In this document: positions 8,016 through 16,185 of the stretch, one piece after another
How the letters are laid out: each line of letters starts with the position of its first letter
Position numbering within the stretch: position 1 is the stretch's first letter
Source of the DNA: an uncultured Cellvibrionales bacterium
GTDB taxonomy: Bacteria; Pseudomonadota; Gammaproteobacteria; Pseudomonadales; Dasaniaceae
Direction of reading: 5' to 3'
Assembly: GCA_913019905.1 (NCBI GenBank)
Contig: CAJVZD010000055.1
Coordinates: 1-32,233 of the forward strand
DNA length: 32,233 nucleotides
Translations under genes and position numbers: made by a program
The notes under the pieces: generated by a model
Told to the model about the DNA's origin: nothing
Database searches by the model: none
What the model saw: only the letters and a program-made list of their open reading frames with translations

Positions 8016-9014
8016 TCAAAGACCTACTGCATCTTTTTTCAAAGAAGCCACTGCTGCTTGTAGTGGTTTGCTGTTGAAAATACGCAGTATTTTGTCGGCG
8101 TAAGCTGGGTCCGTCGCGTAACCTGCATCGCTTAACTCCCGAATGAAGCCCTCATTTGTTTGTGCAGCCGCCGCTCGATCATATCGTGAACTTTGGCTTA
8201 TGAATTGAACGTAATCATCAAAACTTTGTTGTGGGTTTGCGTAAGAGCGAAATGATGCATTTTCTTTTACTGGAACTCCACCAACGAACTCAACGGTATT
8301 AACAATCAATTTTTCACCGTCCCAACGGGTATCGGCTTTTATGTTAAACAGGTTATAACTTGACGCACCATCGTTATGAACACTAATCTTTTTCCCCCAC
8401 CCCGTCTCTAGTGCTGACTGTGCAATGAGTACCTCAGGGTCTACGCCGATTTTTTCTGCCGCTTCTTTTGCCATGGGGTACAGCTTTTTGATAAAGTCGG
8501 TCACCGTACCATCAAAGTTGACCGCTTCCTGTGGAGCAACTAATTTATCAGCTGCTACAACATTATTAGCCGATTCCGCATTTGCCCGAGATTCGCCCCC
8601 TGGCTTAAGTAGCGATCGTTTTGTCTCAACCGGACGGTCAAAGTACGGCGTTATATTAGGATCTACCGTTTTCTCTTCACTACTTCCATACCGATCACGC
8701 AATTGCCTAACCATGACTTCAGCTATACCCATCCCCCCACCTTGCGATAATGACAAAGCCAGCTGATCGTCATACATGTCTTGATACATATCACCGGCTT
8801 TACTCGACAACATATTCCCTTCACTCAATACTTCGTTTGCAGAACGCATACTTTTCATCATCATTCGAACCATCATAGATTCAAACTGCTGTGCTATTTT
8901 TTCCAGAGCCTGATTTTTATCTGCTCTGCCCAAGGTTCGAATCGCGTTTACACTGGAAAGGTCAGTGTAAGAATCGGCGCCCGCATTGGTATTTGAAGTA
9001 TTAGAGGTAATCAT
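8016..9014 (-). CDS. flgJ: Peptidoglycan hydrolase / rod cap FlgJ
   Basis: FlgJ, 332 residues, with two domains. Residues ~30-105 form the rod-capping domain (IAQQFESMMVRMMMKSMRSA, then QLALSLSQGGGMGIAEVMV). Residues ~165-325 form a muramidase/glucosaminidase domain (VLIAQSALETGWGKKI) with probable catalytic Glu203 and a YNLFNIKAD motif. The linker (110-165) is charged and variable. The protein acts in the periplasm, opening the wall for the growing rod; there is no cleavable signal peptide, consistent with export through the flagellar apparatus. This two-domain form is the one usual in beta- and gammaproteobacteria. It sits between flgI and flgK. Confidence 0.96.
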   Translation of the reverse strand: MITSNTSNTNAGADSYTDLSSVNAIRTLGRADKNQALEKIAQQFESMMVRMMMKSMRSANEVLSEGNMLSSKAGDMYQDMYDDQLALSLSQGGGMGIAEVMVRQLRDRYGSSEEKTVDPNITPYFDRPVETKRSLLKPGGESRANAESANNVVAADKLVAPQEAVNFDGTVTDFIKKLYPMAKEAAEKIGVDPEVLIAQSALETGWGKKISVHNDGASSYNLFNIKADTRWDGEKLIVNTVEFVGGVPVKENASFRSYANPQQSFDDYVQFISQSSRYDRAAAAQTNEGFIRELSDAGYATDPAYADKILRIFNSKPLQAAVASLKKDAVGL

Positions 9015-9056
9015 AATTAGTCTCTTAAAGATCTACCTTTTAATTTTTCTACAAAT

Positions 9057-10244
9057 TTAGATAACAATTAAATCAGCCTGCAATGCGCCCGATTGTTTAA
9101 GGGCTTCTAATATTGCCATCAGATCTCCCGGCGCCGCACCCACCTGATTAACGGCTCGGATAATTTCGTCCAGCGTGGTCGACCCCTCGAAAGCAAACAT
9201 ACGGTTATTTTCTTGGGTTATTTCCAGATCAGATTGAGGAACAACAACGCTTTCACCTTGCCCAAACTGATTCGGTTGACTGACCTGCTTTTGTTCGGTT
9301 ATGGATACCGTCAAACTCCCATGGGTTACTGCTCCAGGGCGTACAGTGACATGTTCACCGACAACGATTGTTCCCGTACGCGAATTGATAACCACTCGAG
9401 CTGGCGCCTCTCCCTGAGTAACCTCGACGTTTTCAAGTAAAGACATGTACGATACTCGCTGGTTGGCGTCCATAGGAGCAGTAACATGAATAGACGATGC
9501 ATCGGAAGCCCTTGCAACATTCGGCCCCAATAACTCATTAATACTTTCAGCGACACGTCTTGCGGTAGTAAAATCAGCGCGTTTTAGATTAAACGTTAGA
9601 TGACTGCCTTGGGAAAAGCCACTAACAACTTCACGTTCGACGATTGCCCCATTTGGAATACGACCTGAGCTGGGAATATTTACCGTGACGCTTGATCCAT
9701 CTCGACCTTCGGCGCCAAAACCACCCACCAACATTTCTCCCTGCGCAACAGCATAAACTAAACCATCGGCCCCTTTTAATTGAGACAACAGCAAACTACC
9801 ACCGCGCAAACTTTTAGCATTGCCAACGGAGGCTACGGTAATATCCAGTTTGTCGCCCTGTTTAGCAAACGGTGGCAACGTTGCATGTATAGTAACGGCG
9901 GCTACGTTTTTCAATTGAAATGTCGCCCCCTCGGGAATAGAAACACCTAACTGCTTTAGCATGGTGCGAAACGCCTGAGTTGTAAAAGGTGTTTGTGTTG
10001 TTTGATCGCCGGTCCCATCAAGACCCACCACCAGCCCGTATCCAATCACAGGGTTATCTCTAACACCGGCAATTGACGCTATATCTTTAAGACGTTCGGC
10101 ATATGCCTTTGATGGAATCAACTGAGAAACAAAAACCGATAGCACTAGCAGTAGTGACGGCGTGAGAACTCCGAATAAAACAGAAAAAGCCTTTCTTTCT
10201 TCGGGAGAAGAATTTTCTCTAGAATTGTGATTAAAGTATTTCAT
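9057..10244 (-). CDS. flgI: Flagellar P-ring protein precursor
   Basis: FlgI forms the peptidoglycan-embedded P ring around the rod. From the chosen ATG it has 395 residues. A hydrophobic signal segment (LFGVLTPSLLLVLSVFVSQL) ends near an AYA site, and the mature protein begins ERLKDIASIAGVRDNPVIGY. The C-terminus has VNQVGAAPGDLMAILEALKQ. The frame is open upstream to a TTG at 10283 overlapping flgH by 13 bases, but I prefer the ATG at 10244, which needs no overlap. Even so, the part before the hydrophobic segment is about 20 residues, long and hydrophilic for a Sec signal. FlgA helps this protein assemble. Confidence 0.95.
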   Translation of the reverse strand: MKYFNHNSRENSSPEERKAFSVLFGVLTPSLLLVLSVFVSQLIPSKAYAERLKDIASIAGVRDNPVIGYGLVVGLDGTGDQTTQTPFTTQAFRTMLKQLGVSIPEGATFQLKNVAAVTIHATLPPFAKQGDKLDITVASVGNAKSLRGGSLLLSQLKGADGLVYAVAQGEMLVGGFGAEGRDGSSVTVNIPSSGRIPNGAIVEREVVSGFSQGSHLTFNLKRADFTTARRVAESINELLGPNVARASDASSIHVTAPMDANQRVSYMSLLENVEVTQGEAPARVVINSRTGTIVVGEHVTVRPGAVTHGSLTVSITEQKQVSQPNQFGQGESVVVPQSDLEITQENNRMFAFEGSTTLDEIIRAVNQVGAAPGDLMAILEALKQSGALQADLIVI

Positions 10245-10270
10245 AGTTAACTCAATAAGTTCCGAATAGT

Positions 10271-10957
10271 TCAGAACGGCCAAAATTCAGTATTAAAGAA
10301 CCGGGAAGCCCAGCCCTGCTTGTTGGAGTCAGCTAAATCACCGGTACCACTATACGTAATCCGTGCATCTGCCAAACGCGTAGACGATACACTATTGTCA
10401 GGCTGTACATCCTCGGGGCGTACCAAACCACTGACACGGATAAATTCTTCACCCCGGTTCAAGGTCATCCACTTCTCACCTCGCACCACCATCAGACCGT
10501 TCGGCAAAACCTCCGCCACGGTAACTGCTATGCTGCCTGACAGGCTGTTACTTTGATCGCTAGACGATTCGCCCGAAAAATCTCTTTCTTGCGATAACGC
10601 AGTCCCTAGGCTGTAATCACCAAAGGAAACGCCCTTTCCTAGAAGAGTTGACTCGTCAAACGTGATCGAATTGTCTTTTTTGACTTCCGTATCTGCCGAT
10701 TTACTTGAATTAGTTCTCTCATCCAAGACGACAGAAAGAATATCACCGACTCGCATCGCTCGGCGATCTGCGAATAGCCCTTGAGAATATCCAGGCTGAT
10801 AAATCCCGCCTTTATTGATAATGGGAGGAACCATTGAGGCAGTCATCACGGGAGCATACGCAGGATCGTTAGAAATAGGATCGGGCATAATTGTGCATGC
10901 CTGTAAGCCTACCAAAACAAGAACTAACGTTACCTTCTTTACATCCTCAAATGCCAT
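10271..10957 (-). CDS. flgH: Flagellar L-ring lipoprotein
   Basis: FlgH makes the outer-membrane L ring. It has 228 residues, beginning with a lipoprotein signal: VTLVLVLVGLQAC has a lipobox with Cys21 as the lipidation site. The mature part carries the family motifs SLFADRRAMRVGDILSV-like (here GLFADRRAMRVGDILSVVL), NSLSGSIAVTVAEVLPNGLM and GEKWMTLNRGEEFIRVSG, with VRPEDV after it. The C-terminus FFNTEFWPF is typical. It lies between flgG (45 bases before) and flgI (26 bases after from the ATG I chose). Confidence 0.96.
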   Translation of the reverse strand: MAFEDVKKVTLVLVLVGLQACTIMPDPISNDPAYAPVMTASMVPPIINKGGIYQPGYSQGLFADRRAMRVGDILSVVLDERTNSSKSADTEVKKDNSITFDESTLLGKGVSFGDYSLGTALSQERDFSGESSSDQSNSLSGSIAVTVAEVLPNGLMVVRGEKWMTLNRGEEFIRVSGLVRPEDVQPDNSVSSTRLADARITYSGTGDLADSNKQGWASRFFNTEFWPF

Positions 10958-11002
10958 CTTAAATACCCACCTAGTAGCCTGTTTAGGAAAATGAGTCTTC
11001 GC

Positions 11003-11788
11003 TTATAAGTTCTGCGAAACGAACTGCAACATCTGATCCGCAGTAGAAATAACCTTCGAATTCATTTCATAGGTCCGCTGCGTTGTGATCATATTGACCA
11101 ATTCCTCAACGACGTCGACATTAGAGTTCTCCAAGGCCCCTTGCTCAATCGATCCCAAGCCCTGAGTCCCGGGTGTGCCCGCCTGCGGTGATCCGCTTGC
11201 TGCTGTTTCTACGAAAAGGTTTGAGCCTACCGCTTGTAAACCCGTCGGATTTACAAAGTTGGTTACCTGTAGGGTTCCTAAATTCTGGGTCGCCGCTTGG
11301 CCGGCTATGGTTGCCTCGACGATACCATCGGAGCTAATCGTAACGCCTTGTGCTTCGGCCGGCACGGTGATTGCCGGTTGTAATACCAAGCCACGTGAGT
11401 TAACAATCTCATCCTCAGCGTTAATTTGAAATTGACCATTTCTCGTATACGCTGCCGTTCCATCTGGCAACAAAATTTCGAAAAATCCGCGTCCGTCAAT
11501 AGATATATCGAGCGGTTTTTCAGTAACGTCAACACTACCGGCGGAAAATTCCTTCTGGGTACCGATAACCCGGACACCGGTTCCGATCTGTAAGCCAGAG
11601 GGCAATTGCGTATTTTGAGAAGACTGAGCGCCTGGTTGGCGACGGATCTGATAGAGCAGATCTTCAAAGACGACGCTATCTCGCTTAAACCCCACCGTCG
11701 AAGCGTTAGCCAGATTATTGGAAATAGTTGCCAGTCTGGTATCCTGAGCACTTAAACCCGTTTTACTTATCCACAAAGCCTGACTCAT
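11003..11788 (-). CDS. flgG: Distal rod protein FlgG
   Basis: Distal rod subunit, 261 residues, close to the family norm of 260-262. The N-terminal rod motif (LATISNNLANASTVGFKRDS) and the segment following it (DLLYQIRRQPGAQSS) are FlgG-specific. The C-terminus (ALENSNVDVVEELVNMITTQ, then RTYEMNSKVISTADQML) is highly typical. It is exported through the flagellar apparatus with no signal peptide. It follows flgF by 56 bases and precedes flgH by 45. Confidence 0.98.
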   Translation of the reverse strand: MSQALWISKTGLSAQDTRLATISNNLANASTVGFKRDSVVFEDLLYQIRRQPGAQSSQNTQLPSGLQIGTGVRVIGTQKEFSAGSVDVTEKPLDISIDGRGFFEILLPDGTAAYTRNGQFQINAEDEIVNSRGLVLQPAITVPAEAQGVTISSDGIVEATIAGQAATQNLGTLQVTNFVNPTGLQAVGSNLFVETAASGSPQAGTPGTQGLGSIEQGALENSNVDVVEELVNMITTQRTYEMNSKVISTADQMLQFVSQNL

Positions 11789-11844
11789 ACATTACCTCAC
11801 TAAATTTTTTTTGAACAAACGATTGAGCGTATCTACAGCGAATC

Positions 11845-12588
11845 TTAGGAAGTTCTCAAGATCTGCGCCGCAGTACTTGAATTTTGCTCCATGGTCTTCA
11901 TCATTTTCACATTAATTTCAAACTGTCTCGCCAACGACATAATCTGCGTCAGCTCATCGACAGGGCTAACATTACTTGATTCCAAAAATCCCGACTGTAG
12001 TCTGAGCGACGCGTCGGGTACCGACTCTTCCCCATCACGGAGCCGAACCAGACCATCGAGTCCTTTAGTCAGTTGAGCGTAATCGGGCTTTACTAATTTA
12101 ATTCTGTCGACGGTAGAGAGGACGTCTACTTTCTGACCTTGAGGCTGTATCGTAATTGTGCCATCTGCACCGAGCGTCACTTTGTCGGCGGGAGGTATTG
12201 CGATGGGCCCTCCGTTGCCTAACACAGGCAAGTTGTTGCCGGTTAGGAGCTGTCCTTCAGGGCTTATTTTCAGTGAGCCTGCACGAGTGAATGCCTCGGT
12301 ACCATCCGGTGCTTGTACCGCTATCCAGCCATCGCCCTCTACTGCCATGTCCAAATCCCGACCCGTATCAATCATCGAGCCACGACTAAAATTGGTGCCC
12401 GCACCTTCTGTTATCGCGTAGGAACGCGACTTATAGCCATCACCGTAACTAACTGAATGAGTAGTGGCTTGTTCAAAATCGGTCTGGAACCCGGTCGTAT
12501 TCGCATTAGCCAAATTGTTTGCATGAACAGATTGCGCCGACATAATATTTTGTCCAGACGCCATGGCGATATAAATTCCTCTATCCAT
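11845..12588 (-). CDS. flgF: Proximal rod protein FlgF
   Basis: Proximal rod subunit, 247 residues, starting MDRGIYIAMASGQNIMSAQS, with the rod motif NNLANANTTGFQTDFEQA at about 25-42 and a C-terminal SNVSPVDELTQIMSLARQFE segment. It is the first gene of the flgFGHIJKL run and has its own sigma54-type promoter at 12668-12683, about 80 bases before the ATG. A 347-base gap containing a stem-loop separates it from flgE, so the cluster is split in the way known for Pseudomonas (flgBCDE and flgFGHIJKL). Confidence 0.97.
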   Translation of the reverse strand: MDRGIYIAMASGQNIMSAQSVHANNLANANTTGFQTDFEQATTHSVSYGDGYKSRSYAITEGAGTNFSRGSMIDTGRDLDMAVEGDGWIAVQAPDGTEAFTRAGSLKISPEGQLLTGNNLPVLGNGGPIAIPPADKVTLGADGTITIQPQGQKVDVLSTVDRIKLVKPDYAQLTKGLDGLVRLRDGEESVPDASLRLQSGFLESSNVSPVDELTQIMSLARQFEINVKMMKTMEQNSSTAAQILRTS

Positions 12589-12667
12589 TGGCTACTCCAC
12601 TCTCTCTGTGATTTGTCTTCGGTCAGTATTTTGACGGAAAACATTAATTGACGACTAGAAAGTAAAA

Positions 12668-12683
12668 TGCAATAAGAATGCCA
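12668..12683 (-). promoter_or_regulatory. Sigma54 (RpoN) promoter of flgF
   Basis: The minus strand reads TGGCATTCTTATTGCA, with the required GG-N10-GC and a good match to TGGCACG-N4-TTGCW. It lies about 80 bases before the flgF start, giving a leader of about 70 nt. Unlike the flgB and flagellin promoters, it has no CGGCA palindrome or shared AT element in the 250 bases upstream. The remaining gap (12684-12890) shows no other feature I can support. Confidence 0.78.
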
Positions 12684-12892
12684 ACAGTAGGTAGGAAAAT
12701 ACAAAACATCTATGTACGCGCCTTTAGCGACGATTGGGCTACACAATCAGCTAGGCGATCGGGACAGTTAAATGATCAAAAAAGTAATATATGATTGTTA
12801 AAGCGGAGACTTGAGCGGATAAAATACGAAGGACGTTATTAAAATCGATAAAGAGAAATCTGGCTATTTTTAAAACTCAAAAAAATTTGGGC

Positions 12893-12922
12893 TTGCACTC
12901 GACACAAAAGTGTCGAGTGCAA
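12893..12922 (-). terminator. Stem-loop terminator between flgE and flgF
   Basis: A perfect 13-base-pair stem (TTGCACTCGACAC with GTGTCGAGTGCAA) closes a four-base loop 13 bases after the flgE stop codon. On the minus strand a run of seven T follows, but about eight bases downstream of the stem, not directly. It may act as an intrinsic terminator or as an RNA-stabilising or attenuating hairpin that lowers flgF-L transcription from the flgB promoter. Confidence 0.65.
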
Positions 12923-12935
12923 AAAGCTTATATAC

Positions 12936-14294
12936 CTATCGTAGATTGATGATGGTCTGCGTTAAGGTATTCGCAGTTTCAATGGTTTTTGAGTTTGCCT
13001 GGAAGTTACGTTGCGCAATGATTAAACCTACCAACTCGTCAGACAAATCCACATTCGACTCCTCCAGCGCTCCCGCCTGTATAGAACCCAGCGACCCACT
13101 TTGCGGAACATTAACATTTGGCTGCCCTGAGGCTGCAGATTCAGCCCACGCGGTCTCACCTTGAGGAGATAAGCCCTGTGGGTTATCAAAACTGGCCAGC
13201 AAGACCTGACCCAGGTTTTGCGCCTCTCCGTTCGTATAACGCGCAAATAAAACACCGTCTTCCGATATTTGAACACCCGCCAATCGACCTTGAGCAAAAC
13301 CATTCTGGTTGGTCGCGGCGATAGCAAACTCACCACCAAACTGTGTGGCATCCGTGAAGTCAATGGTAATCGGGGTAGCTGGGGTTGTGGCACCGTTTTG
13401 AGCGCCGGTTGTGTCTTTAGGATCCCAATCGGTGATAGTGTAAGACCCTCCGCCACCGACTAAGGGGTCGAGAATACCTGCACTCGTAAAACCAATCTGG
13501 AAACCGGGTCGAAATGCGGGCCCGGCATCGGCTACTGACACTGTTGAAGGCACTCCATCAGTCACCTGCTCGCCGTCAATTAACACATAAACGTCCCATT
13601 GATTTACAAGCCCGGTATTGAGAGGATCAGCGGCTAAAGGGTCAGGGTTTTGTTTTACAAAGTACTGACTCATTACATGAGGCAGCCCCAAATCGTCATA
13701 GATGGTCTGCGAGGTTGAGTGATTAAACGTTGAAGGAGAGCTGGGGTCAAAAGGTGTAAATCCGGCAGCCGGAGCTACGCCGGTGTTTGGCGATAACTCT
13801 CGCGCGTCCAAGTTAAAACTCATATTCAAAGTGCTAGTCGCGGAGGGATCCAAATCCGTTGTGATAACCTGCAAACTTTGCGGATTACCGCCGGTGATCA
13901 AGCCCTGTGCATCAGCGACTAAGCCCTGTAATTTCGCACCGCCATTTGAAACAACAAAACCCAGTTCGTCCAACCCAAATTCACCCGATCGAGTATATAT
14001 TCTATCTCCGCCGGTACTATCCATGACGAAAAAACCCTGCCCGTTGATGGCCAAATCAAGACTATTATCAGTGAACGAAATGTTTCCCTGGTCAAACTGC
14101 TGAGAGACTGCCGTCACCAGAACGCCGTTGCCTGCAATGGTCCCACTTTTGATTAATGAACTCGCATAGACATCGCCAAATTCAGTTCTCGAAGCCTTAA
14201 AACCCGTCGTACTGGCATTGGCAATATTATTACCGGTTACGGCTAAACTTGTATTAGCAGCGCGCAGGCCACTAAGAGCAGTATTAAAGGACAT
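12936..14294 (-). CDS. flgE: Flagellar hook protein
   Basis: Hook subunit, 452 residues. It has the N-terminal motif NNIANASTTGFKASRTEFGD (about 23-42), a variable surface domain of about 250 residues in the middle, and the C-terminal ALEESNVDLSDELVGLIIAQ followed by RNFQANSKTIETANTLTQTI. It is exported through the flagellar apparatus and assembled under the FlgD cap. It is the last gene of the flgBCDE operon, 55 bases after flgD and followed by a strong hairpin. Confidence 0.97.
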   Translation of the reverse strand: MSFNTALSGLRAANTSLAVTGNNIANASTTGFKASRTEFGDVYASSLIKSGTIAGNGVLVTAVSQQFDQGNISFTDNSLDLAINGQGFFVMDSTGGDRIYTRSGEFGLDELGFVVSNGGAKLQGLVADAQGLITGGNPQSLQVITTDLDPSATSTLNMSFNLDARELSPNTGVAPAAGFTPFDPSSPSTFNHSTSQTIYDDLGLPHVMSQYFVKQNPDPLAADPLNTGLVNQWDVYVLIDGEQVTDGVPSTVSVADAGPAFRPGFQIGFTSAGILDPLVGGGGSYTITDWDPKDTTGAQNGATTPATPITIDFTDATQFGGEFAIAATNQNGFAQGRLAGVQISEDGVLFARYTNGEAQNLGQVLLASFDNPQGLSPQGETAWAESAASGQPNVNVPQSGSLGSIQAGALEESNVDLSDELVGLIIAQRNFQANSKTIETANTLTQTIINLR

Positions 14295-14349
14295 ATTTTT
14301 ACTCCTGAATTTTACCTAAAAGTACCATCAAACAGTACCGTGCAAAGCC

Positions 14350-15024
14350 TTATAAAATTTCTTTCACATTCGACATCGAAACAGGGCCTACGCCTGCAAC
14401 ATTCAAAGTCAAGATGCCATTATTTCCAACAGACACACTATCAATGTTTGCACTTAGTGCAGTACTAAGCTGCTCGCTACCACTTTCCGTCGATGCCAAC
14501 ACCTCAAACCGATAAGTTCCTGCGGGAAGTGATTCACCGTCATCGCCCATGCCACTCCAGGCAAAACTGATATCACCAGACGCCTGCGGCCCCAAGTATT
14601 TATGATCAACCAGCTGCCCAGCTGTGTTATATACACTCATCTCCAAGCTATTCGTACTCGTCGGCACGTCAATCGTACCCTCAATAGCCCCACCTGGTTG
14701 AAGTATGGCTGTTTCAGTATTGACCTTCACCGTTCTACCGACCATTGAAGACGCTTGCAACGCCTGACTGGATTGAAACATTGCAGACATATTTTCTGTC
14801 GTGGTATTAAGCTTATCTAGACCTTCGACAGAACTAAACTGCGCCAACTGAGCGACAAACTCACTGTTATCTTGAGGGTCGAGCGGATTCTGGTTGCGCA
14901 TTTGGGTAATCATCAGCTCTAGAAATACATCCTGTCCTAATTCGTTACTTTTTGGCTCAGCCGCAAACTTTGCCTGATTCGACACATTGCTAAGCGCACC
15001 GCTTGAAATCACATTATCGTTCAT
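14350..15024 (-). CDS. flgD: Hook assembly scaffold (hook cap) FlgD
   Basis: Hook cap protein, 224 residues, needed for FlgE polymerisation and removed when the hook is complete. The conserved N-terminal block QDVFLELMITQMRNQNPLDP (31-50), followed by DNSEFVAQLAQFSSVEGLD, is diagnostic. The C-terminal half contains a FlgD Ig-like/Tudor-type domain (FAWSGMGDDGESLPAGTYRF). It starts 10 bases after flgC and precedes flgE by 55 bases. Confidence 0.96.
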   Translation of the reverse strand: MNDNVISSGALSNVSNQAKFAAEPKSNELGQDVFLELMITQMRNQNPLDPQDNSEFVAQLAQFSSVEGLDKLNTTTENMSAMFQSSQALQASSMVGRTVKVNTETAILQPGGAIEGTIDVPTSTNSLEMSVYNTAGQLVDHKYLGPQASGDISFAWSGMGDDGESLPAGTYRFEVLASTESGSEQLSTALSANIDSVSVGNNGILTLNVAGVGPVSMSNVKEIL

Positions 15025-15034
15025 CGATCAGCCC

Positions 15035-15475
15035 TCACTGCCCCAACGTTAGTAGTCTCTGTATCATCGTTTTCGCGGAATTCATCACTTCTACGTTGAC
15101 CTGAAAAGAACGAGATGCCGAAATCATATCTGCCATTTCTTCAACAACATTAACATTCGGATAAAATACATAGCCGTCTTCATTTGCCTTAGGATGATCG
15201 GGCTCGTAACGTCTATCTAATGGCTCATTTGATTCGACAATATCTACCACAGTCAGCCCTACATTGGACTGATCGCCTATCGGCGAAAACTGCGACGACC
15301 CGGACAGCATTTGCTCTTGCTGAATGGAAGAAAACACCGGGTGGCGCGCTCGGTACGTATCATCTTCGGTACCGGCTGCCTGGGCATTTGCCAGATTGCT
15401 GGCAGTGGTATTGAGGCGCACACTTTGTGCGGACATACCCATTCCTGCAATATCAAACACACTACTCAGCGACAT
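15035..15475 (-). CDS. flgC: Proximal rod protein FlgC
   Basis: Proximal rod subunit, 146 residues, within the usual 135-150 range. N-terminal GMGMSAQSVRLNTTASNLAN and C-terminal YPNVNVVEEMADMISASRSF, with VNVEVMNSAKTMIQRLLTLG at the end, are diagnostic. It begins two bases after flgB, indicating tight translational coupling, and precedes flgD by 10 bases. Confidence 0.97.
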   Translation of the reverse strand: MSLSSVFDIAGMGMSAQSVRLNTTASNLANAQAAGTEDDTYRARHPVFSSIQQEQMLSGSSQFSPIGDQSNVGLTVVDIVESNEPLDRRYEPDHPKANEDGYVFYPNVNVVEEMADMISASRSFQVNVEVMNSAKTMIQRLLTLGQ

Positions 15476-15477
15476 GC

Positions 15478-15873
15478 TTACTCTCCCTTAATGGCATTTC
15501 TCAGCCCTTTGAATTTTCCGTTTAGAAATTGAAAACTGGCCTGAAAATCCATTGTATTCTTCGCAAACTTAGTCATTTCAACTTGCTCATCAACGGTATT
15601 TCCGTCAAGAGAGGGTTGTAGTGGATTACGATATTTTAACTGCGGATCAAAACTTAGGTTTGAAGGCGCAATATGACGTTTATTTGTCGCGTGTAACCGC
15701 GTATTGCTGGATGCTTGCTCGTTATTTAATACCGACTTAAAATCAATGTCTCGGGCTTTATAGTTTGGCGTATCGGCGTTGATTAAATTCTGCGCCAGAA
15801 CTTCAGAGCGCTTAACTTTAAATTGCAAGGCCTGCTCATGAACACCAAGTGCGTTATCAAAACTTATTCCCAT
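15478..15873 (-). CDS. flgB: Proximal rod protein FlgB
   Basis: Rod subunit, 131 residues, first gene of the flgBCDE operon. The rod motif NLINADTPNYKARDIDF lies at about 30-46 and the C-terminal block NTVDEQVEMTKFAKNTMDFQ is typical. The start ATG has only a weak purine-rich ribosome site. A near-perfect sigma54 promoter lies about 50 bases upstream with enhancer-like motifs behind it. Confidence 0.96.
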   Translation of the reverse strand: MGISFDNALGVHEQALQFKVKRSEVLAQNLINADTPNYKARDIDFKSVLNNEQASSNTRLHATNKRHIAPSNLSFDPQLKYRNPLQPSLDGNTVDEQVEMTKFAKNTMDFQASFQFLNGKFKGLRNAIKGE

Positions 15874-15923
15874 GGTCTTTTATCGCCCAAAAGATTTAAA
15901 TAAAAATTTCATAAATACCATAT

Positions 15924-15939
15924 AGCAAAGCACGTGCCA
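15924..15939 (-). promoter_or_regulatory. Sigma54 (RpoN) promoter of flgB, perfect consensus
   Basis: The minus strand reads TGGCACGTGCTTTGCT, an exact match to TGGCACG-N4-TTGCW. It lies 50 bases before the flgB start, giving a leader of roughly 40 nt, and should drive flgBCDE as a class of genes needing a flagellar sigma54 activator. Confidence 0.9.
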
Positions 15940-15945
15940 AATAAC

Positions 15946-15972
15946 CATCTCATTGATTTTATTGGTTTTTTT
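15946..15972 (-). promoter_or_regulatory. AT-rich element shared with the inner-flagellin promoter, IHF-like
   Basis: Only six bases upstream of the sigma54 core, this 27-base element matches 3822-3848 at 25 of 27 positions (shared core ATTGATTTTATTG plus a T run). On the minus strand it contains AATCAA-N4-ATG preceded by an A-rich tract, resembling an IHF site. The role is inferred. Confidence 0.5.
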
Positions 15973-15992
15973 AAAACTAAGGAGTTAGACGA

Positions 15993-16029
15993 CGGCAAGC
16001 CAATGCCGCTGAAATACGGCAACCGGCAA
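15993..16029. promoter_or_regulatory. Cluster of CGGCA motifs upstream of flgB, candidate activator site
   Basis: CGGCAAGCCAATGCCG (15993-16008) is an inverted repeat of CGGCA with a six-base spacer, the same form as the palindrome before the inner flagellin. Two more CGGCAA copies follow at 16017 and 16024. The group is 54-90 bases upstream of the sigma54 core. The rest of the cheR-flgB gap (to 16185) shows no terminator or gene I can support. Confidence 0.5.
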
Positions 16030-16185
16030 GTGACTGTAATAGACTCAAATTTAGTTGAAGGCAATGCGGAGGTATATTTGAAGGGAGCCGTAATCCAATT
16101 AGCGGCCAGATAAATCTAGATAAAAGAACATATCTTGGACAGAAAAATCGCAACGTACAAATTCACGGCCAATTACCGCCTATTT

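Noticed and set aside
15265..15290. GCCGATAG on the minus strand inside flgC as a sigma28 -10
   Set aside because: The -35 at the required 11-base spacing does not resemble TAAAGTTT, so it is a chance match.
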